This document shows, piece after piece, positions 9,211 to 15,654 of a DNA stretch of 64,000 nt (the stretch's first letter is position 1; each line of letters opens with the position of its first letter). Source of the stretch: Candidatus Heimdallarchaeota archaeon (GTDB lineage: Archaea; Asgardarchaeota; Heimdallarchaeia; JABLTI01); the NCBI GenBank assembly GCA_019058275.1, contig JAHLVW010000015.1:93943-157942 (forward strand). The letters are read 5' to 3'. The notes below the pieces were generated by a model, which was not told the DNA's origin, did no database searches, and saw nothing but the letters and a program-made list of their open reading frames with translations. The translations under genes and the position numbers were made by a program.

Positions 9211-11568
9211 ATGTCTACACAACCATCTATAACACCATTCCTAGATAGGATTGGTTTAAGTGAAGAAGAACAAAAAGTGTATTTTGCTTTACTCGCTCTC
9301 GGTCCTTTAACTGCTGGAGAGATATCCAAATATTCTAAAGTGAAGCCAATTTCTAAAGTAAAAACAACTCTTGGAAGTTTATTCGCAAGAAATTACGCTT
9401 ACAATATTGAAGGATTAGTCGATAAAGCAATTGGACTTTATCCTTTTAGAGAGATCGCTAAAGAAGCAGGTAAAGATGCTAAGAAAATTGATCAACTTAT
9501 TGCTGAGCTTAAATCCTATGTTGCTGAGCAAATCAAGCATTTTGACCAAGTGATGGAAGATACCAAAGATTATGTTCGCAGTGAGAAGAAGAAGAAGAGT
9601 GACACAGTCACTGCAAATAGCAATGAGAATCGAGCTGGCATTGAAGCTAAATTAACAGAAGCTACAACTACCATTACAACAACTGTTGATACTACAAAGA
9701 AAAGCATTACAAGTGCAGCTAATAGATTCCTCAAGAAGCAAACTGAAAATGCTGATACCTTCGAAAGCGGTACAATTGAGAATTTTGACTTGTTTGCTGC
9801 TGACTTGAAAGAAAAAAATGAATCAGCACTTCAAACTTTAAGTGACGATATTAAAGCTAACAATGATAGCTTTCTTGCTGATGGAACAAGAGCATTAAAT
9901 TCTACTCATCAATCTATTTCTTCGAAAGCAGATAGTTTAGGTGATACTCTCAAAGGAGATTCCAAAGAAAAACTAGACAACACTAGAGACCATGTTCTTA
10001 TTGGTTTGGAATCATTCATTAGTGAGTCTGAAGGTAATGTTAATAGCTTGAATGAAATCTTAACAACTGAAACAAATGAACAATCTTCAACTATCAAAGC
10101 AACAGCTGAAAAAGCTAAGAAAAATAGAATTGATTTGAACAACCAATTCAAGAGTGGTATTGCTGAAAATTTTGAGAAGGTTAAAACTGATTTTGCTCAA
10201 GATTTTGAAGTATTTCAAGGCAAGTTTACTAAGCAGTTGGATAGGATTGCAGAGAGATTCAAAAAGCAAATTGATGATCTAAAAGCTAGTACAGCAACCG
10301 ATGTTGGTTTACTGTGTGAAGAAGCATCAGCTTCAGTAACAGAACTTGTCAATAAACACAATGAGGAAATAGCTGCTAACGTTGATTTAGATAACAAAGC
10401 AGTGGAAGATGGAACAACTGCTATGCTTGCTAAAGTGAATGCACAAAACACCAAAGCAATTAAAGGAATTGATTCATCAGTTGGTGCTCTTAATTCAAGT
10501 ATAATTTTATTGAAAGCTAATTACAGTGCTGATATTAACTCTAGAATAGATGAAACGATATCTTCGATGGACACAGCAATTGATGGTACTGTCCAAGAAA
10601 CAAAGGATGAATATGAATCTGCAAGAGTTTCAATTGTAGATAAATTAGAAACCTTAACTTCTGGTAATTCAAACACTACCTCTAATGTAACTATTACACA
10701 AACAGAGGAAATAAAGGCAACAACTGATGCTCTAGTTACAGGTAGTAAAGAACAACTTGCAGAAACTAAGAGTGAAATGCTAAGCAGCACAAAGAAGACC
10801 AAGCAAAAGATTGCTTCTGATTCCACAAGTGGTTTTGATACAATTGGTACAACAGCAACTACAACACTAAAAGAAACAGCTGAAACAGCTAAAACTGGAA
10901 TCAGAAATAATGAAGAAACAACCATTGGTGCAATTAATGCAATTACTAATGTCGTAGAAACATCAGTAAGAAAAGAAATCGAAGCAGTAAAAGGTGGCTT
11001 CAATGATTACTACAAACGTTTTGCTAAAGATGCTCTCAAAATTTCCAAATTACTAATGGATTTCGAGAAGCAACATATCGCATTCCAAGATACAGTAATG
11101 GTCTATCCAAGGCCAAAAATTGAAACTGCTATTCTATATAGTAAGGATGCTATCTTTGATAGATTAGATGATATGCTTACTAATAGAATCAAATCTAACG
11201 TAACACTGGTTATTCCTGATCCAACTGATATTCCAACTAGGTCTTTAGCTAAGGTCAAAGATCAAGCTAAAATGACTATTATCTCAAAGATCGATGAAAT
11301 TGGTAATAAGGACATCATTGATCAGATAAAAGCAGCTGATGCTCTTGGTCGAGCTAAAATCAGAAAGATCGGCATGCAAGACATGGTAGGTTACTCTGAA
11401 TACATTGCTTTTGACAGAGATGGTGGCGAAGAGATGCTTATAGCATTCAAAGATGAAACAGAGAAAGATTGGGTAGGAATTCTATCCACATCAGATGGTT
11501 TCAAGAATGTTGTTATAGGCGAAACTCTTGGCAGACAAGCACTATCAATTTCAAGAGAACTGAAATAA
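9211..11568 (+). CDS. TrmB-type HTH protein with a very long coiled-coil/helical region
   Basis: 785 residues, ATG behind a strong GAGGGG. Residues 1-80 are a TrmB-like winged helix (GLSEEEQKVYFALLALGPLTAGEISKYS, with a second helix containing KVKTTLGSLF). A lysine-rich linker leads to about 450 residues of Thr/Ser/Ala/Lys/Glu-rich heptad-like helix with few aromatics and no proline, resembling methyl-accepting or apolipoprotein-like helical bundles. Residues about 610-785 form a compact domain (TVMVYPRPKIETAILYSKDAIFDRL, NVTLVIPD, then MVGYSEYIAFDRDGGEEMLIAF) similar in position and style to the C-terminal ligand or PLD-like domain of TrmB regulators. No membrane segment. The long insert between HTH and sensor is unusual. 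It could be a nucleoid-bridging or structural DNA-binding protein rather than a simple regulator. Confidence 0.7.
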   Translation: MSTQPSITPFLDRIGLSEEEQKVYFALLALGPLTAGEISKYSKVKPISKVKTTLGSLFARNYAYNIEGLVDKAIGLYPFREIAKEAGKDAKKIDQLIAELKSYVAEQIKHFDQVMEDTKDYVRSEKKKKSDTVTANSNENRAGIEAKLTEATTTITTTVDTTKKSITSAANRFLKKQTENADTFESGTIENFDLFAADLKEKNESALQTLSDDIKANNDSFLADGTRALNSTHQSISSKADSLGDTLKGDSKEKLDNTRDHVLIGLESFISESEGNVNSLNEILTTETNEQSSTIKATAEKAKKNRIDLNNQFKSGIAENFEKVKTDFAQDFEVFQGKFTKQLDRIAERFKKQIDDLKASTATDVGLLCEEASASVTELVNKHNEEIAANVDLDNKAVEDGTTAMLAKVNAQNTKAIKGIDSSVGALNSSIILLKANYSADINSRIDETISSMDTAIDGTVQETKDEYESARVSIVDKLETLTSGNSNTTSNVTITQTEEIKATTDALVTGSKEQLAETKSEMLSSTKKTKQKIASDSTSGFDTIGTTATTTLKETAETAKTGIRNNEETTIGAINAITNVVETSVRKEIEAVKGGFNDYYKRFAKDALKISKLLMDFEKQHIAFQDTVMVYPRPKIETAILYSKDAIFDRLDDMLTNRIKSNVTLVIPDPTDIPTRSLAKVKDQAKMTIISKIDEIGNKDIIDQIKAADALGRAKIRKIGMQDMVGYSEYIAFDRDGGEEMLIAFKDETEKDWVGILSTSDGFKNVVIGETLGRQALSISRELK

Positions 11569-11584
11569 ACTGCAAACACTATTA

Positions 11585-11625
11585 GGATCTATATCATTAT
11601 AGATCCACTCTCTAATTTTTTTTTT
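11585..11625 (+). terminator. Hairpin plus T10 terminator
   Basis: GGATCTATA (11585-11593) and TATAGATCC (11598-11606) form a perfect nine-base stem with a TCAT loop, followed after nine bases by ten T residues. This is a clear intrinsic-terminator shape 17 bases after the stop of the TrmB-HTH gene. Confidence 0.7.
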
Positions 11626-11788
11626 CCTCAAAATCCTTAAATTAATGTGAGAAGAGAGTGATTCTCAGAAAATCAATATCAAATCTAAAATATGAGAATG
11701 AATAAATATTCTTTTAAGAAAAGAACTTGCAGTGCAAGATATCCAATAGAATTGCTTATCTAAAAATATGAAATAGGAATGGTAGAAA

Positions 11789-12532
11789 ATGACACAAACA
11801 GAATCTGATTACAAAAGCTTCCTTTTTGGTAGCGATGTTGATTTTGATAGTAAGCAATTAGCGGTAGTATTAAAGTTAGGAATTTATGGTGCAATTAACA
11901 ATCCGATTGATATCACTAGTAGTGAGTTAGGGAGATACTTAGGAGTATCCCAACAAACTGCTGCAAGGTATTTAGTTGAATTAGAAAAGAACCATTTGAT
12001 TGAAAGAACTAGAACTTCTAGAGGACAATCAGTCCAAATAACTAAACTTGGTCGAGAACTGCTGGAAAACTTGAGCATAATGATAACTAAAGCTCTTTAT
12101 TCACAAACTCGTTCAGCCACAATTTATGGGGAATTAGAGAGTGGCTTAGGAGAAGGAGCATGGTATATCTCACAAGAAGGATATTCACAACAATTTATTG
12201 ATGTATTGGGGTTTGTTCCCTTCCCTGGAACATTAAATCTACGTATTTTGAACATTGATGATTTAAAGAAAATTGCTCATATAAGGCAATCAGAACCTTA
12301 TATTATTCGAGGATTTCAAAAGAAAGGACGACATTTTGGAGATGTCATGTGCTATAAAGCTCGATTCATAGATGGAACAATGGGCGCAATAATAATACCG
12401 AGCAGGACACATCACAACAAAGATATTCTTGAAGCAATTGCTCCAGTAAATCTTAGAGAGAAATTAGCGGAAAACCCTAACATACCACTAAGAGATGGTG
12501 TTAACATAAGAATTGATGTTCTGCTTCAGTAG
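11789..12532 (+). CDS. ribK: CTP-dependent riboflavin kinase with N-terminal HTH
   Basis: 247 residues. Residues about 25-95 are a MarR-like winged helix (SELGRYLGVSQQTAARYLVELEKNHLIER). Residues about 110-245 are the archaeal riboflavin kinase (DUF120) fold: GELESGLGEGAWYIS, FIDVLGFVPFPGTLNLRIL and a conserved RGFQKKGRHFGDVMCYKA segment. The enzyme makes FMN from riboflavin with CTP as phosphate donor. Many euryarchaeal RibK proteins carry the same HTH and can also regulate transcription (RbkR), so this one may control riboflavin genes. None of those lie in the window. FMN/FAD demand fits the flavoenzymes at 42-52 kb, but they are not adjacent. Confidence 0.9.
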   Translation: MTQTESDYKSFLFGSDVDFDSKQLAVVLKLGIYGAINNPIDITSSELGRYLGVSQQTAARYLVELEKNHLIERTRTSRGQSVQITKLGRELLENLSIMITKALYSQTRSATIYGELESGLGEGAWYISQEGYSQQFIDVLGFVPFPGTLNLRILNIDDLKKIAHIRQSEPYIIRGFQKKGRHFGDVMCYKARFIDGTMGAIIIPSRTHHNKDILEAIAPVNLREKLAENPNIPLRDGVNIRIDVLLQ

Positions 12533-12579
12533 TAGCGGAACTCATCATTCTTCTTTCTTTATTATAAACAACTATTCAT

Positions 12580-13083
12580 TTAATAAACTGATTCAAGTGT
12601 TGCTATTAACTCATTGAATAGTTTCTGAGCTATTTCTTTTTTAAGATCATGTCGGTTTTTCTTAGGATCAAGCTCCAATTCACGAGCAATAGTTGTTTGA
12701 CCAGCTATAGCTACCCCAATAAAAACAGTACCTTTTAATTTTCCCTCAATTGACTCACCGATTACTCCAGTAGTAGACAAACCTATGTCAGCATCGTATT
12801 CTAATACACCTTCAGCCATCATTTTAGCTACTTCAAGAGAGATTGTTCCATGATCGCGAATAATATATGATGGGATGCCCAAGAATTCTTCTTTTGAATC
12901 AATGGTATAAGCAACAATACTATAAAGGAGAACATCTGAAGAATCATCAAGATCTGTAAGAAGAGATGATACTAGTCCGCCTGTACAGCTTTCTGCAATA
13001 GCAAGTGTTAAAGTTCGAGTACGAAGTTCATGAAGAACTTGTTCTGCTAGTTCAGATAGTTCATCATCAATAGTCAAATTCAT
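12580..13083 (-). CDS. CinA C-terminal family / NMN amidase-type protein (PncC-like)
   Basis: 167 residues forming a stand-alone CinA C-terminal domain: LAIAESCTGGLVSSLLTD at residues about 27-44, then SIVAYTIDSKEEFLGI, VAKMMAEGVLEYDADIGLSTTGVIG and GTVFIGVAI. Characterised members (PncC) deamidate nicotinamide mononucleotide to nicotinic acid mononucleotide for NAD recycling; the nucleophilic serine is in the ESCTGG motif. There is no MoaB-like N-terminal domain, so it is the short form. AGGTG just before ATG supports the start. It converges with ribK, with a 47-base gap. Confidence 0.85.
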   Translation of the reverse strand: MNLTIDDELSELAEQVLHELRTRTLTLAIAESCTGGLVSSLLTDLDDSSDVLLYSIVAYTIDSKEEFLGIPSYIIRDHGTISLEVAKMMAEGVLEYDADIGLSTTGVIGESIEGKLKGTVFIGVAIAGQTTIARELELDPKKNRHDLKKEIAQKLFNELIATLESVY

Positions 13084-13221
13084 GCACCTATTTCTACAGA
13101 TATTTGCTTAATTAAAAGAGTATAGATTATTGTCTCTATAATTTTTTTTCTAATCCTAAAAGTCAGTTTAAAAAGCTCTTACCAAGATAGAAGAACACTT
13201 TATTGAGGAGACGAGATTCTA

Positions 13222-13444
13222 GTGAACGAAAATGTTTGTCCGCATTGTGGAACAATTCTTGATTTGAAAGATATTTATTGGAACACTAAAGAAAATAAAT
13301 GACTTTTCAAGGGAATTAATCATAAATCCCATTGGCAATTGGCAAAGATATACTACAAAAAGCTGGGAGGAATTAGTAATGAATAGAGTTAAAGAAATTT
13401 ATCTTGCACATAGTAAACCTTTTTCAATTAGAGATTTAAATTAA
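13222..13444 (+). pseudogene. Remnant of a small CxxC protein gene (possible)
   Basis: GTG at 13222 opens VNENVCPHCGTILDLKDIYW and meets TGA at 13300-13302. The same frame then continues readably (GINHKSHWQLAKIYYKKLGG) to TAG at 13384-13386. A third piece, MNRVKEIYLAHSKPFSIRDL (ATG 13379 behind GGGAGG, stop 13442-13444), overlaps in another frame. Three short protein-like pieces in series suggest a decayed gene of about 70 residues with one zinc-binding CPHC pair. Alternatively the last piece is a real 21-residue peptide. Identity unknown. Confidence 0.3.
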
Positions 13445-13469
13445 AACAAGAAGTATAAAGTACATAAAA

Positions 13470-13561
13470 AAAGCAAGAACAAATTAATAAGAAATAGTTT
13501 GGTCATTTTAATTGAAACCAATTTAATGACCATAAACTAATGCATAATCCATTCTTGCTTT
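13470..13561. repeat. Nested inverted-repeat element
   Basis: The outer arms AAAGCAAGAA (13470-13479) and TTCTTGCTTT (13552-13561) match perfectly. Inside, 13495-13514 and 13518-13539 form a second imperfect stem (TAGTTT, GGTCATT and AATTG against CAATT, AATGACC and AAACTA). A TTTT tract follows the outer arm. The 13084-13815 gap otherwise holds only the gene remnant before it and the promoter of the next gene. It could be a terminator pair for converging transcripts, a MITE-like relic or a small structured RNA. No target-site duplication is obvious. Confidence 0.5.
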
Positions 13562-13762
13562 ATTTTGGAATTTTTTGATTTGATCTTTAATTGTTTTTTT
13601 GTGATAGATTTCTTGTCTCATTTTTTATTTCTCCGTCTTGTTTTTTAAGATACTATTCTCACACAGATATATAAGGGTTTCTCAAATAATGAGAAGAAAA
13701 TATTATATATTTAGAATGCGATTTCAAAAGTTAAGAATAACATTTAAATATACAAGAATGCA

Positions 13763-13776
13763 TTATATTAATATAA
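13763..13776 (+). promoter_or_regulatory. TATA-box region of the winged-helix gene
   Basis: A 14-bp AT-only palindrome, TTATATTAATATAA, lies 39 bases before the ATG at 13816. That suits an archaeal TATA box with transcription starting near 13798. Two direct copies of AGAATGC (13713 and 13755), 42 bases apart, lie upstream and next to it and could be a regulator site. Confidence 0.45.
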
Positions 13777-13815
13777 GAAATAAATACTAAACAATAAGAA
13801 AATGAGGTGATAAGA

Positions 13816-14451
13816 ATGAGTCAAGACGTGATAACTTACAAACAACAAACAGTAATGGCACTTAACGAAGAGCAAGTAGATTTGTTATATAGTGATGCTA
13901 ACTTAAGCTACATTATCAAGTTCTTAAGAGCAGGTCCACGAACTGTAAAAGAATTGGAAAAAGATTTCACAAAGAAAGGTATCAAAAAATCGGATAAATC
14001 AATTTATCGTTACTTAAAGAATTTAACAGAAGTTGGAATGGTCGCAAAAGCAGGTAAGAGGATCACATCGAAAGGAGCAAGTGAACTTCAGACTGAAACA
14101 ATTTACATACGAACCTCAAAAATGTTTTTAACAGAGAATCTTAGAAAAAAGATGAATACTTTAGATAAAAAAGATGTTGAGTTGTTTTATGATACAATTT
14201 TCTCTTTACTTGCTGGTAAATTCAAAGATAAGATAAAGTCCGATAAAGGTGTTGATAAGCTAATTAATACTCTTGAATCTAAAAAATTCGAACTTGTGAA
14301 TGACATATTAGGAAATGCTGATGAAGAAACGCTAGGTAAGGTAAACAAACTAGATTGGGGCTTACTTGATTATTTAATAGAATATATTGGATGGTTAGCC
14401 CTAAGTTTAGATTACAATGTTGTTGAAGAAATTGAAGATTGCTGTTGCTAA
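13816..14451 (+). CDS. Winged-helix transcriptional regulator with cysteine-rich tail
   Basis: 211 residues. ATG at 13816 has GAGGTGA five bases upstream, so the upstream GTG at 13807 is inside the Shine-Dalgarno region. Residues about 20-90 are a winged helix: LSYIIKFLRAGPRTVKELEKDF, then KSDKSIYRYLKNLTEVGMVAKAG and a wing. The rest is helical and may dimerise. The protein ends EEIEDCCC, three consecutive cysteines at the very C-terminus, which could bind a metal or sense redox state as in ArsR-type sensors; this is inferred. No partner operon: it stands alone before the tRNA-Cys gene on the other strand. Confidence 0.75.
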   Translation: MSQDVITYKQQTVMALNEEQVDLLYSDANLSYIIKFLRAGPRTVKELEKDFTKKGIKKSDKSIYRYLKNLTEVGMVAKAGKRITSKGASELQTETIYIRTSKMFLTENLRKKMNTLDKKDVELFYDTIFSLLAGKFKDKIKSDKGVDKLINTLESKKFELVNDILGNADEETLGKVNKLDWGLLDYLIEYIGWLALSLDYNVVEEIEDCCC

Positions 14452-14874
14452 ATTAAATTTAGGCTCTTGAAAAAGATAATAAAAGAAATTTAAAGAGAAG
14501 GAGTTAACCTTCAATTGGTTTAGCTTCCTTTCTTTTATATTTTATTTTTAATTTATTTTCTTTCGTTTCTGAAATAGAATAACAAAAAATGATACAATGA
14601 ATATTGATGAAATCATGAGATTATGATAAGAAAGGAAGAATTACTAAAGATTATTTTTTTGAAGTAAATGGTAAGAAATCATAGCAATTATCGTCAAACT
14701 GCTAATTGTGAGACTGGTCGTTCTGATTAATGGAACACCAAAAACAATGTTAACGAGTTGGTTACCTACTACTATCCACAATGCAGGAAGAAAGTAATAA
14801 TATAATAAAAAAGCGGAAGATGGAGAGTGTCTTCTCTTTTTTCTTGAGTTTCTTAGAAAACATTTAGAAAAAAT
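14452..14874. other. Intergenic stretch, mostly featureless
   Basis: A weak stem GAAGG/CCTTC (14497-14512) and the T-rich stretch after it could terminate the winged-helix gene. The minus-strand reading frame at 14644-14800 is hydrophobic but has no credible start and runs into the tRNA gene, so I do not call it. Nothing else recognised. Confidence 0.4.
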
Positions 14875-14897
14875 TGGAGTGCAGGGCGAGATTCGAA

Positions 14898-14926
14898 TTC
14901 GCGCAAAGAGAAAGGTTTCTGTTTGT
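14898..14926 (-). other. tRNA-Cys intron 2, T-arm (53/54), 29 nt
   Basis: CGCG (exon) pairs with CGCG at the intron 3' end. The bulge AGA is on one side and AAT on the other, and the inner helix is CAAA/TTTG. Cutting after the second base of each bulge removes 29 bases and restores the perfect T-arm GCGAG, TTCGAAT, CTCGC. The outer helix is weak, as in relaxed motifs. Confidence 0.78.
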
Positions 14927-14942
14927 CTCGCGTACAGCGGAT

Positions 14943-14972
14943 ACCAACAAAATCCGAACACATCAGATTTTT
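14943..14972 (-). other. tRNA-Cys intron 1, anticodon loop (37/38), 30 nt
   Basis: A canonical bulge-helix-bulge can be drawn: exon stem GCGGA/TCCGC, central helix CTGC against GTTG (one mismatch, one wobble), bulges AGA and GTA, inner helix AAAATC/GATTTT. Cutting after the second base of each bulge leaves G37 joined to A38. Confidence 0.82.
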
Positions 14973-15040
14973 CTGCAGTCCGCCGCCTCGCCTCTAGACT
15001 ACCTGCACACTTTTTCGGTTGTTTTATTCTCTACGACAAT

Positions 15041-15050
15041 TATTTTTAAA
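15041..15050 (-). promoter_or_regulatory. TATA-like box of tRNA-Cys
   Basis: On the minus strand TTTAAAAATA lies 33-42 bases before G1 of the tRNA. The spacing fits an archaeal promoter with a short leader. Confidence 0.45.
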
Positions 15051-15143
15051 GATAATGGCAAATATTGCTTATAAGTTACACATAGTTATTTCTTATTATT
15101 GATTTCTATATCTATTATTATTTATCTCATCCGTCACTCCAAT

Positions 15144-15485
15144 TTATTTTTTATTCTTCATTTGTTTTTCTTTTAAATCTCTTATATGATTGAAAACATC
15201 TTGATCATGACATATATATCGTGTAAAACTAAATATCAGAATGAGTAAGAACGTAACGATTGGTAAATAAAAAGCATATGTCAGTTTTAACTCATTGTAA
15301 ATCCCTTTTAGAACTTGATTATATATTCCCCAAAATATCAATCCAATAAACCCAATAAGAGTAAAAGCAAATAGAAGGCTGTAACCTAAAATTATCCTAC
15401 TATTTACTCTCTTTCTCACCATGAAAATAAATCCCAATAAAAGAGAGCACAAAATTATTTTTAAAACCTTTACATTAAAAAACAC
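15144..15485 (-). CDS. Small three-helix membrane protein, unknown
   Basis: 113 residues with three hydrophobic segments: VLKIILCSLLLGFIFMV, LLFAFTLIGFIGLIFWGIY and FYLPIVTFLLILIFSF, then a short basic tail (DLKEKQMKNKK). No family recognised and no clear Shine-Dalgarno before the ATG. AT-rich DNA easily yields hydrophobic frames, so this is a moderate call. It is divergent from the permease at 15655 and could be its small partner, but nothing in the sequence shows that. Confidence 0.45.
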   Translation of the reverse strand: MFFNVKVLKIILCSLLLGFIFMVRKRVNSRIILGYSLLFAFTLIGFIGLIFWGIYNQVLKGIYNELKLTYAFYLPIVTFLLILIFSFTRYICHDQDVFNHIRDLKEKQMKNKK

Positions 15486-15654
15486 TATTAATATAATTAA
15501 TAAAGGAAAAGAAAAAGTAAGGTATTGTTTTAAAGAAAATGAGCATTTTAATTAGTAGACATTAGTGGCAAATCAAAACTTATTTTCCAAAAAGTTTTAG
15601 ACTTAAAGCATCTTGGATATAATCATAGGAAAGTAGCTTGTTGGAGCTAATTGT

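Larger units (their letters stand above)
14875..15008 (-). tRNA. tRNA-Cys (GCA) with two introns and encoded CCA
   Basis: Read on the minus strand, G1 is at 15008. Acceptor GTGCAGG pairs fully with CCTGCAC; the discriminator is U73 (14878), the main CysRS identity base, followed by an encoded CCA (14875-14877) and T6. D-stem GTCT/AGGC with a seven-base loop containing GG. Anticodon stem GCGGA/TCCGC, loop CTGCAG plus A, anticodon GCA at 14974-14976. The 5-base variable loop is TGTAC. T-stem GCGAG/CTCGC closes TTCGAAT only if 29 bases are removed. Mature length is 72 bases before CCA. Intron 1 sits at the canonical 37/38 site, intron 2 at 53/54. A TATA-like TTTAAAAATA lies about 35 bases upstream. 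Confidence 0.88.

Noticed and set aside
10521..11003. 160-residue minus-strand frame inside the TrmB-HTH gene
   Set aside because: Hydrophobic valine/serine-rich shadow of the Thr/Ala-rich coiled-coil codons; no start signal.
5879..11604. Similar stretches CTATTAGGAT...CATTATAG at 5879-5904 and 11580-11603
   Set aside because: Only about 18 matching AT-rich bases with a gap, one in a promoter and the other in a terminator. Probably coincidence.
13222..13386. Selenocysteine at the TGA at 13300
   Set aside because: No Cys-homologous context and no SECIS-like structure seen; a second stop follows soon.
14644..15074. Reading frames on both strands across 14644-14961 and 14874-15074
   Set aside because: They overlap the tRNA-Cys gene, lack ribosome binding sites and have no family resemblance. 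The hydrophobic part at 14644-14800 is typical of AT-rich chance frames.
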